Assembly: GCA_011032825.1 (NCBI GenBank)
Contig: JAADJZ010000015.1
Location: forward strand, 124,001-188,000
Direction: 5' to 3'
From: Massariosphaeria phaeospora
Taxonomy: Eukaryota > Ascomycota > Dothideomycetes > Pleosporales
Length of the DNA: 64,000 bases
Under the pieces are notes generated by a model. It worked only from the letters and a program-made list of their open reading frames with translations, was not told the DNA's origin and made no database searches. This document shows, piece by piece, positions 23,313-34,143 of the stretch; the stretch's first letter is position 1, and each line of letters opens with the position of its first letter. Both the position numbers and the translations under genes were made by a program.

Positions 23313-24326
23313 ATGGCTCTCCACCCCCGCCCCCAGATCGTCGAAGGCCTGATCATCGGCGGCGGCCCCGCAGGTCTCGCCGCCGCATTGGCATTCGCCC
23401 GCACCCGCGGCACAGCCATACTCTTCGACTCGGCATCCTACCGCAACGAAGGCATCACGCACATGCACACAGTGCCGTCGCGCGACCACTTCGACCCCGC
23501 CGACTTCCGGCGTATCTCGCGTGAGCAGATTGAGTCGCGCTACGACTCGGTGTGGTTCGAGAAAGCGACCATCACGCACGCTGCCAAGAAAATCATTGGC
23601 AGCGAGGGATACGAGGGCTTCGAAGTCAAGGACAGCAATGGCAAGACGTATGGGGGGCGCAAGCTGATCCTCGCGACGGGCTCGCGCGACGTGTTTCCTG
23701 ATATTGCGGGCTACGCGGAGAACTGGCCGAGACACATATTCCAGTGTCTGGGCTGCGACGGGTACGAGCAGCGCGGGACGCCGATCGGCGTGCTGGAGTT
23801 CAAGCACCCGATGGCATCGCACTTCGTCAGCATGGCGCTGAACTTCGACCCCCGCGTCACCATCTTCAGCAACGGGCCCGTGGCAGACGCCGCGCCCATA
23901 CAGCACGCGCTCAAAGTCTCCAAGGCGCTTGGCGCGACGCTGGACGAGCGCAAGATCACGCGGCTGGTCAATAACGGGCCGTCGCACACAGACGGGGTGA
24001 CGGTCGAGTTCGAGACGGGCGAGCCGGTGACGCTGGGGTTTCTGGTGCACAAGCCGGTGACGGTGAATAGGGCGCAGGATCTGGTGGAGCAGCTGGGGCT
24101 GGAGACGGTGGATCCGGCTATGGGCGGGCATGTCAAGGTGCTGAATCCCATGTTCAACGATACGAGTGTGAAGGGGGTGTTTGCTGCGGGGGATACGATG
24201 GTCATGATGAAGCAGGTGACGGTCGCCATGGCGGAGGGCGTCAAAGCGGCGGCTGGGGCGGGGATACAGTTGGGAGAAGAGAAAGCTGTCGCGGCGCTTA
24301 AAGCGTATGAGGAAAAGGGGAATTGA
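23313..24326 (+). CDS. Thioredoxin-reductase-like FAD/dithiol oxidoreductase (GliT/TrxR fold)
   Basis: Single-exon, 337-residue class-II pyridine nucleotide-disulfide oxidoreductase. The FAD Rossmann motif is GGGPAGLAAALAFAR (16-30). LATGSRD at 120-126 is the ATG motif. The redox pair is C145-L-G-C148 in FQCLGCDGYE, as in thioredoxin-reductase-like dithiol oxidases. Near the C-terminus GVFAAGDTM is the second FAD motif. The NADPH-binding GxGxxA/HRRxxxR signature of true thioredoxin reductases is weak: the region reads VLEFKHPMASHFVSMALNF. That suggests the oxygen-dependent GliT/HlmI-like branch rather than an NADPH reductase. No gliotoxin-type cluster genes are adjacent, so the disulfide substrate is unknown. 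Confidence 0.85.
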   Translation: MALHPRPQIVEGLIIGGGPAGLAAALAFARTRGTAILFDSASYRNEGITHMHTVPSRDHFDPADFRRISREQIESRYDSVWFEKATITHAAKKIIGSEGYEGFEVKDSNGKTYGGRKLILATGSRDVFPDIAGYAENWPRHIFQCLGCDGYEQRGTPIGVLEFKHPMASHFVSMALNFDPRVTIFSNGPVADAAPIQHALKVSKALGATLDERKITRLVNNGPSHTDGVTVEFETGEPVTLGFLVHKPVTVNRAQDLVEQLGLETVDPAMGGHVKVLNPMFNDTSVKGVFAAGDTMVMMKQVTVAMAEGVKAAAGAGIQLGEEKAVAALKAYEEKGN

Positions 24327-24507
24327 AGATTGACAATATCTTTCGTGGAAAATAGCCGGGTATAACACTGTGGACCGCAACACTCTCTCAGTCCGTTCTT
24401 CAAGGCGTAACTCTCATGTACCCGGGGCGGTATAGGCGCTCGTCTGTAAGACCAAGGCTGAATGAAGGGTATGCAGCAATGTTTCTGTCCCAGAGTCTCG
24501 CCCGAAG

Positions 24508-24795
24508 CTACGCTCCGGCCAGCATCTCATCTGAAACGTAGTAACCAACAAGCTCGCGCTCGTTATAAGAGCCCCGCTTTGTGTACGCAATAAGTTGCCG
24601 TGCCGGGGACCTTGCAGTGAGTGACGGCGAACTTGTGGGCCTCGAGATATCTTTGGCCGTAGGCATACTCGGCTTGTTCTGTAGTAAGTTAGTGCGTGGG
24701 GGGAGGGGGGAAGTGTGCAGATATGTTACTTACCGATGATGCACTGCTTTATAGCTTTGAACGTCTTGTACAGTGTTATCGAAGAGTATAACCAT
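24508..24795 (-). pseudogene. AYG small-protein family, copy A (frameshifted pseudogene)
   Basis: Degraded member of the nine-copy family. The exon 2 remnant (24678-24508) encodes EQAEYAYGQRYLEAHKFAV in one frame; the matching LIAYTKRGSYNERE block is in another, so an indel lies near 24615. The conserved phase-1 intron is intact (24733-24679, GTAAGT...ACAG) after an ATC ATC G codon end. In exon 1 the only ATG (24795) is out of frame with the Ile-Ile codons, implying a second indel. It diverges from copy B (start codons 510 bp apart). Confidence 0.7.
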
Positions 24796-25305
24796 AGTGA
24801 TGGGAGGTTGTGGGTAACTGAGAGGTAGGTTTGTCGGGTGTAAGAGGAGATTTTGGACGTAGATACGGAAGTTTAAGTAGAAGCGATGAGGGTTGCAATG
24901 TGGAATGGAGGTCTATATAGGTACGGACTCCTTGTTCGGCTTTGCGACCTTCTGGCCAAGCTCTCGGTAAGCCTACAAGAATCTACATCTGCAAAGGTAC
25001 TTTTTGCTAACACCTACTAGAGCAAAACCGCTGCGTCTCAAAGTTGGAACCGCCAACTCCTCTTAATCTATTTGCTACATTGAATGAATGGTATTACCGC
25101 AAACGTGAAAGTGTGAGGGAAAGCAAAAGAGAGAGAGAGAGAGAGAGAAGAGGCGAAGACTTTTGCTCCGTGAGAGCAACGGAAATTTCTCGCAGAGGAT
25201 AACCACGTCACCGGCGCCACTGAAACCGCTACGGAAAAATTATCTCCCGAGTGGAAAATCAAGAACCTCAGATTAATTCTTCTCCAGCCTCCTCACACAC
25301 CCATC
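24796..25305. promoter_or_regulatory. Divergent intergenic region between family copies A and B
   Basis: 510 bp with a GA microsatellite at about 25129-25149. It would have served both divergent family members. No factor sites recognised. Confidence 0.35.
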
Positions 25306-25762
25306 ATGTCCTTTCCTTCTCGAATGGGCATCGTCCCTTACAACGGCACCATGGCGGAAGACGCGGGCCCAGTCGGCAGCTACATGCTTACCCAAGAAAT
25401 CATCAGTGAGTTCGCAGCTCGCCCTTCCGCCCTCAGCCCCCACTAACAACCATTAAACAGACAAGGCCCAGTACGCCTACGGCGACGTCTATCCCCACGG
25501 CCATACGTTCAGCGTCCTCGAAGTCCCACTAGACCGACAAGAAATCGCGCCGAAGCGTACTTGGGAGGCCCGACTCATTGTCTATACGCGCGCAGGTTGT
25601 TTCTCCGAGCACACCATCGTCAAGGAAGCGCGAGTCCCGGCAGCCATCTGGTACAATGTGGAGGGACGTTGGACCGCCGGTGCGCCGTATATGATCGAAG
25701 CCCTGGAGGAGCTAGCTAGAATGGTGGACGTGGACTACAATAGGAAGTTTAATTCCACGTAG
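25306..25762 (+). CDS. AYG small-protein family, copy B
   Basis: Family member that looks intact. Exon 1 25306-25405, intron 25406-25460 (GTGAGT...ACAG, phase 1), exon 2 25461-25762; 133 residues. Exon 1 ends in LTQEII; the split codon gives Asn, then KAQYAYGDVYPHGHTFSVLE, ARLIVYTRAGCFSEHTIVKE, and a C-terminal helix ALEELARMVDVDY. No signal peptide or membrane span, so probably intracellular. Predicted order is helix-strand-strand-strand-helix. A branch site/acceptor-like signature (gctaac...caatag at 25826-25841) lies downstream of the stop and is shared with copy C, so a 3'-UTR intron or an alternative C-terminus is possible. Function unknown. Confidence 0.72.
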
Positions 25763-26629
25763 TAGGGTTGCTTCGTTTGACAAGGGTGGGCTTTACATGA
25801 TGTGCTCTTTAGCTGGAATGCGTACGCTAACGATTCAATAGGAACTCAAATGCTATGAGCGCATGCACGAACGGCGAACATAACACGCAAGATGAAGTTC
25901 TTCTGAACTCCTTGCTGGGATCTACCTAGATCAATCAATCTAGAACTTCAACAACTCGCTGAACCCCAAACAAGAATAACATTTATGCAAGTTCCCAATC
26001 GATCCATTCTATACCACCAATCTCGTATACATACACGAAACAATAGACCGGGCTCCTCTACACTAACCCCCCAAAGCTACAAACCAACATATTGCTCTCG
26101 CTGCCCACCCCGCCTACCTAGCATCTATCTAGCCATTCCCCTTCCACTCCCGCTCAAATACTGCACCCTATTACCCCACACCCCCCTCAGCCAATTTCCT
26201 ACATACAAAGTCTTGAAAACAGGTAAGTTGGACGAGATGAATGCATAATGCATGGTAACGTTTCTAGCAGCCCAGCCGTATCCGCGCAGAATGTCACAAT
26301 TCAGTTTTCAATTCCGTTTCTCTTTCTTGTGCGGCATTTGGCACGAAACATTACTATAAACTCAAACTACAGAGTGAAAGTCTGGGAGAGAAAGAAACGG
26401 TGAGAGAGAGAAGAGGTCGAATCAGTGGCACGACTGTGTAAGAGTGAAAGAGATAGAAGTCTTTTTGTATCCTAGCGCCCAAGCTTGCGGGACGTCACCG
26501 CCGCCGTCACCGCCTCAGGGACCAACCACGGGATATCAATCTTCCGAGAGCAAGTATAAAGAGCCTGAGAATGCGAATACACATCCCGACACCAAACTTC
26601 TCCACACACCAACCACCTACAAAGTTATC
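25763..26629. other. Spacer between family copies B and C
   Basis: The segment about 25826-25975 is similar to about 27060-27230 downstream of copy C, including caatag, atgctatg-gcgca and gaacttcaacaac-cgctg. The duplication therefore included 3' flanks. Otherwise nothing recognised. Confidence 0.5.
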
Positions 26630-27011
26630 ATGGGTTTAGAAGAAAACTACATCCGCAAGCAGAACATCATCAGTAAGCCCCCACTAGATATGCAACCTAA
26701 GCATCGCTGACGTTCATCGACTAGGCCAGGCCCAGTTCGCCTATGGTGCGCGGTATCCCCATGGCTCTACCTTCAGTGTCATCGAGTTTCAACCGGGCCA
26801 TAATTCTAAGATCGGGAACTTCTACATTGCTCAACTTATAGTCTATCCGCGACTGGATTCTTTCGTCGAGCGTGTGGTCGTCAAGGAAGCAAAAGCCAAA
26901 GATGACACACCACTAAGTATCTTCGCGGAGGCTAGGACTGCCGTGTACGAACTTGCCCGTTTGGTGGATGAGGATGCACACAAGCTGTATGCTGCCCCCA
27001 AGGAGAAATGA
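26630..27011 (+). CDS. AYG small-protein family, copy C
   Basis: Exon 1 26630-26672 (MGLEENYIRKQNII plus one base), intron 26673-26724 (GTAAGC...CTAG, phase 1), exon 2 26725-27011; 109 residues. The split codon gives Ser, then QAQFAYGARYPHGSTFSVIE, QLIVYPRLDSFVERVVVKE and a terminal helix VYELARLVDEDAHKLY. It is the closest relative of copy B, in tandem with it and sharing downstream sequence. No targeting signal seen. An alternative third exon using a donor near 26984 (GTATGC) and the acceptor at about 27078 is open but unproven. Function unknown. Confidence 0.72.
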
Positions 27012-27862
27012 TTGACGGTGTCGGTGAGAATCATCTAGCGCTCTTTATTATCTAGTGTGTATACTAACTATCAATAGAATCTCGATGCTATGCGCGCAAG
27101 CCCAGACAAGCAGGAGTAAGCGGCTAGGGACATATCAGCAAAAAGACGCAAGGTCTTCCGACTTCCTTACCGGGATCTTATCTAGATAGATCAAACTAGG
27201 AACTTCAACAACACGCTGCACTGCCTAACTAATGATACCATCCGCCCGTGCATGTTCCTATGAACTCTTCCAACCAAATTCTCCTATTCTTGAGTGTAGA
27301 GACGGATAAAACAACATAAAAGTGTAGGCATAAGCAACAGCGGCCAACGCACGTCCTTTTAAACTTTGTTCTGCGATGACTTTGAGCTCAATTGAAACCC
27401 TTATAAGAACATTTTCAATCAAAGGTTTTCGCGAGCTTGTTGCGACGAGACCTTTTTTTTTTGGAACCGTGAGTTGAGTGGTTGATTCGTTTTGTGGAGA
27501 GCGCTATTAGAACCATGGTTCGTCAATAACAGTCTACACAAACCTAATTTGAAGGACAGTTTCTACCCACCCTCAACATCACTACTCCCTTTGGTCGCTA
27601 TCGACGGTCGGTTGAATAAATGCTATTGTGCGGCACAGCATACTGACGTCAGCAGGAAAAGGACTTGGCTGCATGAACTCGATTAAGGTCCTCTTCGTCA
27701 TCGATGCGGCACAGCTGCATAGCCAAAGATCTGTCCACAACGATCTGTTCACATCAGTATCGCATATATATCAGCTTTTACACACAAACAGGACACCGTA
27801 CTTTACTGAAAGCACGTACATGTGCTGATCACAAATCAAAATCTCGACTAAAAACTTCCTAG
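27012..27862. other. Intergenic
   Basis: The first 220 bp are the duplicated 3' flank shared with copy B. About 27488-27532 is similar, in inverted orientation, to 19480-19515 (core tagaaccatggttcgtca). No gene recognised. Confidence 0.4.
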
Positions 27863-29572
27863 ATGAAGCCATCAAACATGAATCGAGATGAGAGCCCTCC
27901 TCGTCCACCTACATCGACATTCTCAAATCTTTCAGAAGATCTCAAGCTCGACGTATTCGATTTCGTCCGATCCAAGAGCGACCAAGGGAATGCGCGGCTG
28001 GTCAGCCAGGTGAGCGCGATCTCTGCCATGCTGTTTTCTTCAATTCGGACACGCTGACTCTTTTCCTAGGAATGGAACCGCCTTATGAGGCCGGCAATGT
28101 GGAGAGACTTCACGACGAGTTTGCGAGGCTCTTTCGCAAATGATCTCCACAAGCCATCAGAACAGCAGCTTGTCTGCTTCCATGACATCCGCGCGCTGGC
28201 TGTGGGGGGAAAACATGTGGGGTCCGATTACGAAGCCTGCTTCTCGAGCTTCATGCGCCTGTTGCGCAGCGATCAGTTGCTTCACTTCACTAGCGCCAAA
28301 GAAACTCCGCTCAAGATGGTGCAGCTGCTCAGTATACTACGTCAACAGAAGAATCTACGAAGCTTCCGAGCGCGATTGGATTTGTCCAACACGGCCAGCG
28401 AAGACAAGGCGTCTTGGACTACTGAGCAGACTTCCTTGGTCACATCAGCTCTCCGTGCACTGACGTCCCTCCGGATATATTTCAAAAATGGATCCAGCGC
28501 GGACAACGGTCATGAGATGGAATGCAGCAGTAGTCTCGTGAAAGCTGCGCCTCTGCTCGATTGTCTCGAGATATGTGGATGGCGGCCGACCCCAAACTGG
28601 CGGGAAGTCTGGGGCCCCCGGATCGACCCAATCCCTCCAACGGCTCTCTTCGGGAATACTGCAATTCTAAACCACATTCCTCGAAAACTTAGGCACCTTC
28701 TGCTGGCTGACGCGAATCTATCTGGCGTCGAAACCACGCTCCTCAGCGCGCTTGATTGCGCCACTCTCTGTTCGCTGAAACTCGAATACTGCGACAAGAT
28801 TGTCCCTTTCTTGCAAGCACTCACGACCTCTATCCAGCAAACAGGAACTCAGCTCAAAGTTCTTACCATTCGCACCCGAAACGACGAGATAGCGGGTGAC
28901 AACGATTGCACCCGTGAAGTGAGAGATCTGCTATCTTCTTTTGGGGGCTTGGAGGAGCTCGAACTCGACTACATGTGGTGCGGATACCTTGATTGGAAAG
29001 CCACCCTCCGCACTCATCGGACACTGAAGAAGTTCGAAATCGGCTCCGGGCATCTGGGCGATGGGCACCCTCTTTGGACCGAGAGAATAGCGGCGGCGCT
29101 GAACCAGTGCCCGAATCTGCAGTACTTTATTTATTCCCCCACCCGACTCACGTCTGGATACATTTTGGACTGCCAGATTCCAGGCTCGCTACCTATGGGA
29201 CTCGTAGAGTCGCTTGATGTTGTCGCGGCAACCCCGACTCTCCGCAAGCTCCGTTTGCTGACTGCACCTGGACTTAGCGAAGATAGGATCAACCGCCGGG
29301 ACCCAGCCTGGGTTCAAAAAGCCAGCGATATGGCTCAAGGCGTTGCTACGCTGGTCCTAACGCATCTCTACTTAAAGGGGTCAAACATCCAGCTGCTTAT
29401 TCTGTCCCCTAGCTCGCGATGGAAACAAGCTCATAATGATCGCAACCAACACTATTACCCGCATTACTGTTACAGGCTCCAGACAGTCGACTATAAGGGC
29501 AAGAAACTAATCATCGCCGCTCCTCTACGCGACTATATAGCGGAGTACCCTGACGCCGCGATTTTTGTGTGA
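27863..29572 (+). CDS. F-box/LRR-like protein
   Basis: Exon 1 27863-28009, intron 28010-28069 (60 nt, phase 0), exon 2 28070-29572; 549 residues. An F-box-like segment (NLSEDLKLDVFDFV, then ARLVSQEWNRLMRPAMW across the splice) is at about 20-65. It is followed by a long region with irregular leucine-rich repeats (KLRHLLLADANLSG, LCSLKLEYCDKIVPFL, GLEELELDYMWCGY, TLKKFEIGSG). The expected role is a substrate adaptor of an SCF ubiquitin ligase, but such fungal F-box/LRR proteins are numerous and rapidly diverging, and no substrate can be named. The last about 60 residues are less repeat-like. Confidence 0.75.
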
Positions 29573-30424
29573 AAGTATAAGAAGTTGACATATGGTACTG
29601 GAGCGTCTCAAAGTATTTATATAGTCATTTAGAGGGAACCATCTGCTTATGCAAAGTTCACTTGGCTTTGAATAGAAGGTTTCGTGCTTGTACATAGAGT
29701 TTTAAATCTTAATGAACTGTTGTAAAAGTTCCTAGGTGTCAGCGGCAAAGGTAGTGTACCTAATCTCTTTACTCTACCTCTAAGCGTCGTTCGTATTCAA
29801 ATTGTGTTATCAACTCGACTGCCAACGACCTATACCACCTCCGTGGTGCTCATATAAGACCTGCTGAAATAGCAAATAAAGATGGCAAAACACCAGACTT
29901 GTAGATCTTTCAACGTTCTAACGGTTCGCTAGAAACGAACGAATTTCGCAAAGCTCAAGCCTTATATCTTATGACACGTACATAAAGAACACGTACATAA
30001 GACAGACATGATGCAAAAGGCATAGTACAAAAGACCACCTGTTCGTAATAGAACCAAGTTGCGGTCAACGTTCACAATTGTGTATCATAAGCACAGTCAT
30101 GATCTTTCAATTATTTCTTTATCCCGTTGTGACATGTCGGTTGCTTCTCCCCAATTGGTTAACCTTGTTATCTTGTACTCAGATGTTATTTCTTAGAGAA
30201 CTATGCAAGGCAAGGAAAGGCGCTGACAAAGTTGCTAAATTGACACAGTGTCTGAAAAGGTTCCCCTTCTAAAGTACTAAAGACAAAGGAAATAGCTACA
30301 TGTACTCGGCGCTGACACCCCCTCTCTGAGCTGGATAAGAAATAACTAGAGCATGCATGGAACACTTCCCCCGAACGAGGGATGTTTGTACCCAAATAAG
30401 GAGTGGTCTCACTGAGGAATATCT
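29573..30424. other. AT-rich intergenic region
   Basis: Convergent 3' flanks of the F-box/LRR gene and the nucleotidyltransferase-like gene. A 16-base ataaagaacacgtaca-type direct repeat lies around 29975-29998. No gene seen. Confidence 0.4.
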
Positions 30425-31668
30425 CTAACACCTCGCTCTGTTCACGCGGTCCCTGATCGCCTGATCAAGCCCAGTCATCGTCTGGTCGGTAACGAGCCTT
30501 GCAGAGAGCGTAACAACCGATCCGATTTCCTCTACACTCTTGCCCTGCATCGCACCCCATTCCGCAAAATCGTTCATAGTCAGATCTCGGTTTCTTATTC
30601 CCTGTTGCTGTCGAGTCTGTGCTAGGAAGAACTGGGCGTCTTGCTGATCTCTCTCTTTGTATTCCTGGCCCCTTGCTCGAAATTCCGCAATGCGAATCAT
30701 TTTGCCCATAAGTTGCATTCTCCAATCACCATGAAAAGCCGTGAAGTGATGGCCTTCCCAGGCGACTAGGTGGCTGTTCACACTGAGAGCTTCCCTTGCA
30801 CTTGGATCGGCGTGCTCGTCCCATCTATTATTGAAGGGGTCTTCTTTATTGATTTGTGGAATGATTTCGAATTTCCCAGGGTTTTTTGCGACCATTCTTG
30901 TGACAGCCTCATTCATTGCTTGAAGAAACTCAGGTCCCTGGTCAGGGGGGATTGAGTAGTCGATATCTCCTGTTTTGCCATCTGGTCCACGTGAACCAAA
31001 TGCAATGCCAGTGATGCCGCCCACGAAGATCATCTTGTATTTACTTACCAATCCAAAGTCACGCTCTAAATCGCCTAATTCACGGTCGACGTCTTCAAGT
31101 ACTAACACAAATTAAAACACGATCGCAGAGGGAACAAGAGCAACATACCTTGGATCCATTCGGGATATGTCAATGCCTTTTCCTGGCCTGACATTCGCTT
31201 GTCCAATTGTGAGTTGAACTCGAGTTCCTCTAGGCCACGTTTGGCATTTCCACATGGTGTTACCCGCTTGATATCCGAACTATCATAGAGGGCGCCCCGC
31301 TCAATCGCCATCGAAGGACCCTCCGGTTCCTCATTTCCGTTGGGCCGTCCCGGTCGAGGCTTGGTACCAGATGCAGGCCTGTAGCCGGCAGGGGGTTTAG
31401 CAGGTCGGGGATTGGGAGTGACTCGTTTGGCGAGCCCATCATTACGTGGATCGTCGAGCGGGTAGTCACTGATATGGGTGAAGTCCACTTTAGGAGATCG
31501 TTCAGCGAGTCCATCATTGCGAGGATCGTCGAGCGGGTAGTCGCTTATATGAGTGAAGTCGACTTTGGGGGCTCTCTCATCAAGGGCGTCGTTAGCACCT
31601 TGAAGAGCTCGAGCCTGAACTCCGCCCAAGGCGATGAGGCCCAAGATGGTAGCGAGAACGTGACGCAT
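30425..31668 (-). CDS. Secreted protein: Kex2-flanked repeat plus nucleotidyltransferase-like domain
   Basis: Exon 1 31668-31149, intron 31148-31102 (GTATGT...TTAG, phase 1), exon 2 31101-30425; 398 residues. A signal peptide (residues 1 to about 19, LATILGLIALGGVQA) is followed by two nearly identical units (about 33-55 and 58-80) of the form PKVDFTHISDYPLDDPRN-DGLA. They are bounded by DER, ER and KR, so the second ends in a Kex2-type Lys-Arg site. A Pro/Gly-rich linker follows. The C-terminal half contains FVGGITGIAFGSRG and then GDIDYS (D219-x-D221), a GG...GS...DxD pattern like the nucleotidyltransferase fold, with further helices. Repeats cut at dibasic sites recall fungal ribosomal-peptide precursors, but only two units exist and only one perfect KR. 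Role unknown. Confidence 0.7.
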
Positions 31669-33528
31669 TTTACACGGTTGAGGTTATTTGTGAAGTAAAG
31701 AAAACGAGATAGGCTTTCAAAAGATCAGATGCTGTAGTAAGAAGCGGTGCTGGACTGTTGTATGGTCGAGAAAGGAGGGTGCGCTCAACTCCCTTTATGT
31801 AGCGTTATGAGCTGGAGGTGCGCCCTTGAGGACACATCTGGTGCATTTTGACACCTATGTCTCTTCTGAACTTAGCTATCGAGGGCTGCGATCGAACCAA
31901 TCTCTGCATTCCACGTTCATCATGAACAGAAGGTCGCTCCTGAGAACCAAATCCAAGAATGGCACAGTAGTATATCATGTGAACGGTACGGGGCCGACAC
32001 AGAAATGTGATCCGTTGTGCCTCTTCAGAGATTGGGAAGCACGAGTCCTTTCCTGGCCTCGAACGATAGATGGTCCTGCCTCTTTTCATCACCTAACCCT
32101 ACGAGCTTACTAGAGTGTCCTTTTCTAAAGGCTGTGTCTGTTTCGAAAATCATATTGTCTCACTCCATCACCCTTACCGTAGATCACTGTTCCTCCTTTT
32201 GAGCTTAGGATTGTTTCAAACATGCTCCTAGCTATGTGAGCAGTCGGCATTCTTGCTCAAGGCCACAAGACTACCAACACACATCGCCGCTCTAATTTGA
32301 AACGACCAGGAAGTATAGCTGTACTTGTACGGCGTGGTTGTGAAGCCGCCATCGGAAACCGGAGTTTGACTCAGATTCTGTGAAAGGTGTATATTTCGCC
32401 GTTAGAAGGATCGAGTTCGCCGCCAATTACCTTGGCCTTGATGCTGGTGAGCTTGTTTCGAAGTTGGAGGGATTTCCCTCGCCGTAGGTATGGCGACCCG
32501 AGAGGGGGATTTATCCGGGGACCTCGCCGCAATCCTGTGGCGCGCACAACATCTGGCGCCTAAAGCCAAGTGGTTGAGCCAACCAGATTGAGTTTATTTC
32601 TGAAGTTGCCTGAGTCACTCGTGTCATCCGATCCTTTCGGCACCGGTGGTAGCATGTTAACGTCACGTGTGCAGTAATTCACACTCCTTTAACCTCACCT
32701 ACAAGTTTGCTATCAAAGCTCAATGGACACATATCAGAACGAGAAGGATCTGAAGGCGTGAGGGACACATCATCTGCAGATGAAAGACGATACAGCGGCG
32801 CACGCGAAGAGGGTCATGTCTTGGACAAAGGAATCGGAGCAATGGCTGCAGACTTTCGTTCGTTTCGAGGTATCCAACGTTGTATTGAAGACGTAGTCTC
32901 AAGACCAGAGCAGCGATGTGGCTTTTAGTGTTGCGTAATGCTGAATTTTGTTGGGGGTAAACCTTGTGCCCCAGGTTATTAGCAAGTTCGAATTCACATA
33001 GACTCTGCATTAGTCTTTAGTTACCAGAATAGGGACTGCTCACTGCTGTGAGTATGAACTGGTTCGTCTGATCAATCGCGAGTAATCATGCTGTAAGTAT
33101 AGCATACGTGCATTGACTATTTCCCTTACTAAATGGGAGATGCATTATTATGGTTAGAAACAACAACCTGCGTATTCTGCGTCTTTCCATCTTACACATC
33201 AAAAATCATGGACACAGAGCCGAAGCCGTATTTAGATTTGAGACTATGAGGTCGCACTATAGAGAGTAGAAACGGAGTTCATTATACAACAACTCAGGCA
33301 AGTAACCAAACAGAACAGAATCTCTGTTGAGCAAAGCATATGTAATAGTGGATTGGAATTTATAACATGCGGGAAAATAGCTCTAAGCAGAATACAACAG
33401 GTTCAGAATACACTACAACGAGCGAAAGAGCGGAAAACCAGTTCCGAATGGTTCCGAATGGTTCCAAAAACACCAACACCAACACCAATCAACCCGCGAA
33501 ATTTAGCACGAACAATGAGCGACCATGC
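31669..33528. other. 1.9-kb gene-free region
   Basis: Promoter of the repeat-containing secreted gene plus unassigned DNA up to the 3' end of the next gene. Open frames are short and without motifs. A duplicated gaatggttcc occurs near 33446-33465. Confidence 0.4.
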
Positions 33529-34143
33529 CTAAAGAGGTTTGGGGATCTCAGAGTAAGGGCTGTACTTGAGTGATTCAGGACGCGGAAAGCGAGTCTTCTG
33601 CATGTCTTCAGGGCACTCCATGCCATCATAGCCGCCCTCTACATGGAGATCGTAATCACTCTCCCACACGTGGAAAGCCAACAGGACATTGTCCCCGTCG
33701 TCTTGGGGATCCCTCTTGCCCATGCAGTCGTGGAAGCCGTCGTGGAACCTCTGCGCGAGATCCTTGTTGCCGAATAGGCGATCGGGAGTGTCTTGCTTGA
33801 GACAGAGGTAGAAGACTACGCCTTTGCCGCCCGACGTTTCGCCCCCACACCAGAGGTTGGTGCACATTCCACGCGTGCCGAGGTACTGCTTGGGGATCTC
33901 GGCGCGCGCTTCCGAGCTGAGTCCCATTTGCAAATCGTCGGTTTCTCCCATGAGTCGGAGGCCCGCGAGAAAGGCACGCTCGCCAAAACTCGTCCAGGCA
34001 GTGTCGTGGCAATAGTGCCAGATGTCGTCTCGTTTGGCTAGAGAGGTTGAATTGAAAGACTCCCGGGTAACATTAAGTGGCGTGGCAACAGAGAGACTGG
34101 CCATGGTCGCTACCGCCAGAGTAGTTGGAGAGAGAAACTTCAT
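33529..34143 (-). CDS. Small secreted Cys-containing protein with pro-peptide (effector-like)
   Basis: Single-exon, 204-residue protein. A signal peptide (MKFLSPTTLAVATMASLSVA) is followed by a short Ser/Asn-rich pro-segment ending at K37-R38, a Kex2-type site. The mature part starts DDIWHYCHDTAW and contains six cysteines (C45 and those in RGMC, LWC, FYLC, HDC, MEC), enough for three disulfides. There is a possible N-glycosylation site in the pro-segment (NVTRE). No known domain recognised. Size, leader and cysteine content fit a candidate secreted effector, which is inference. It lies in the accessory stretch with other secreted proteins. Confidence 0.75.
   Translation of the reverse strand: MKFLSPTTLAVATMASLSVATPLNVTRESFNSTSLAKRDDIWHYCHDTAWTSFGERAFLAGLRLMGETDDLQMGLSSEARAEIPKQYLGTRGMCTNLWCGGETSGGKGVVFYLCLKQDTPDRLFGNKDLAQRFHDGFHDCMGKRDPQDDGDNVLLAFHVWESDYDLHVEGGYDGMECPEDMQKTRFPRPESLKYSPYSEIPKPL

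Noticed and set aside
23301..24383. 360-codon open frame on the minus strand
   Set aside because: It is antisense to the flavoenzyme gene; Arg/His/Leu-rich shadow of GC-rich coding DNA.
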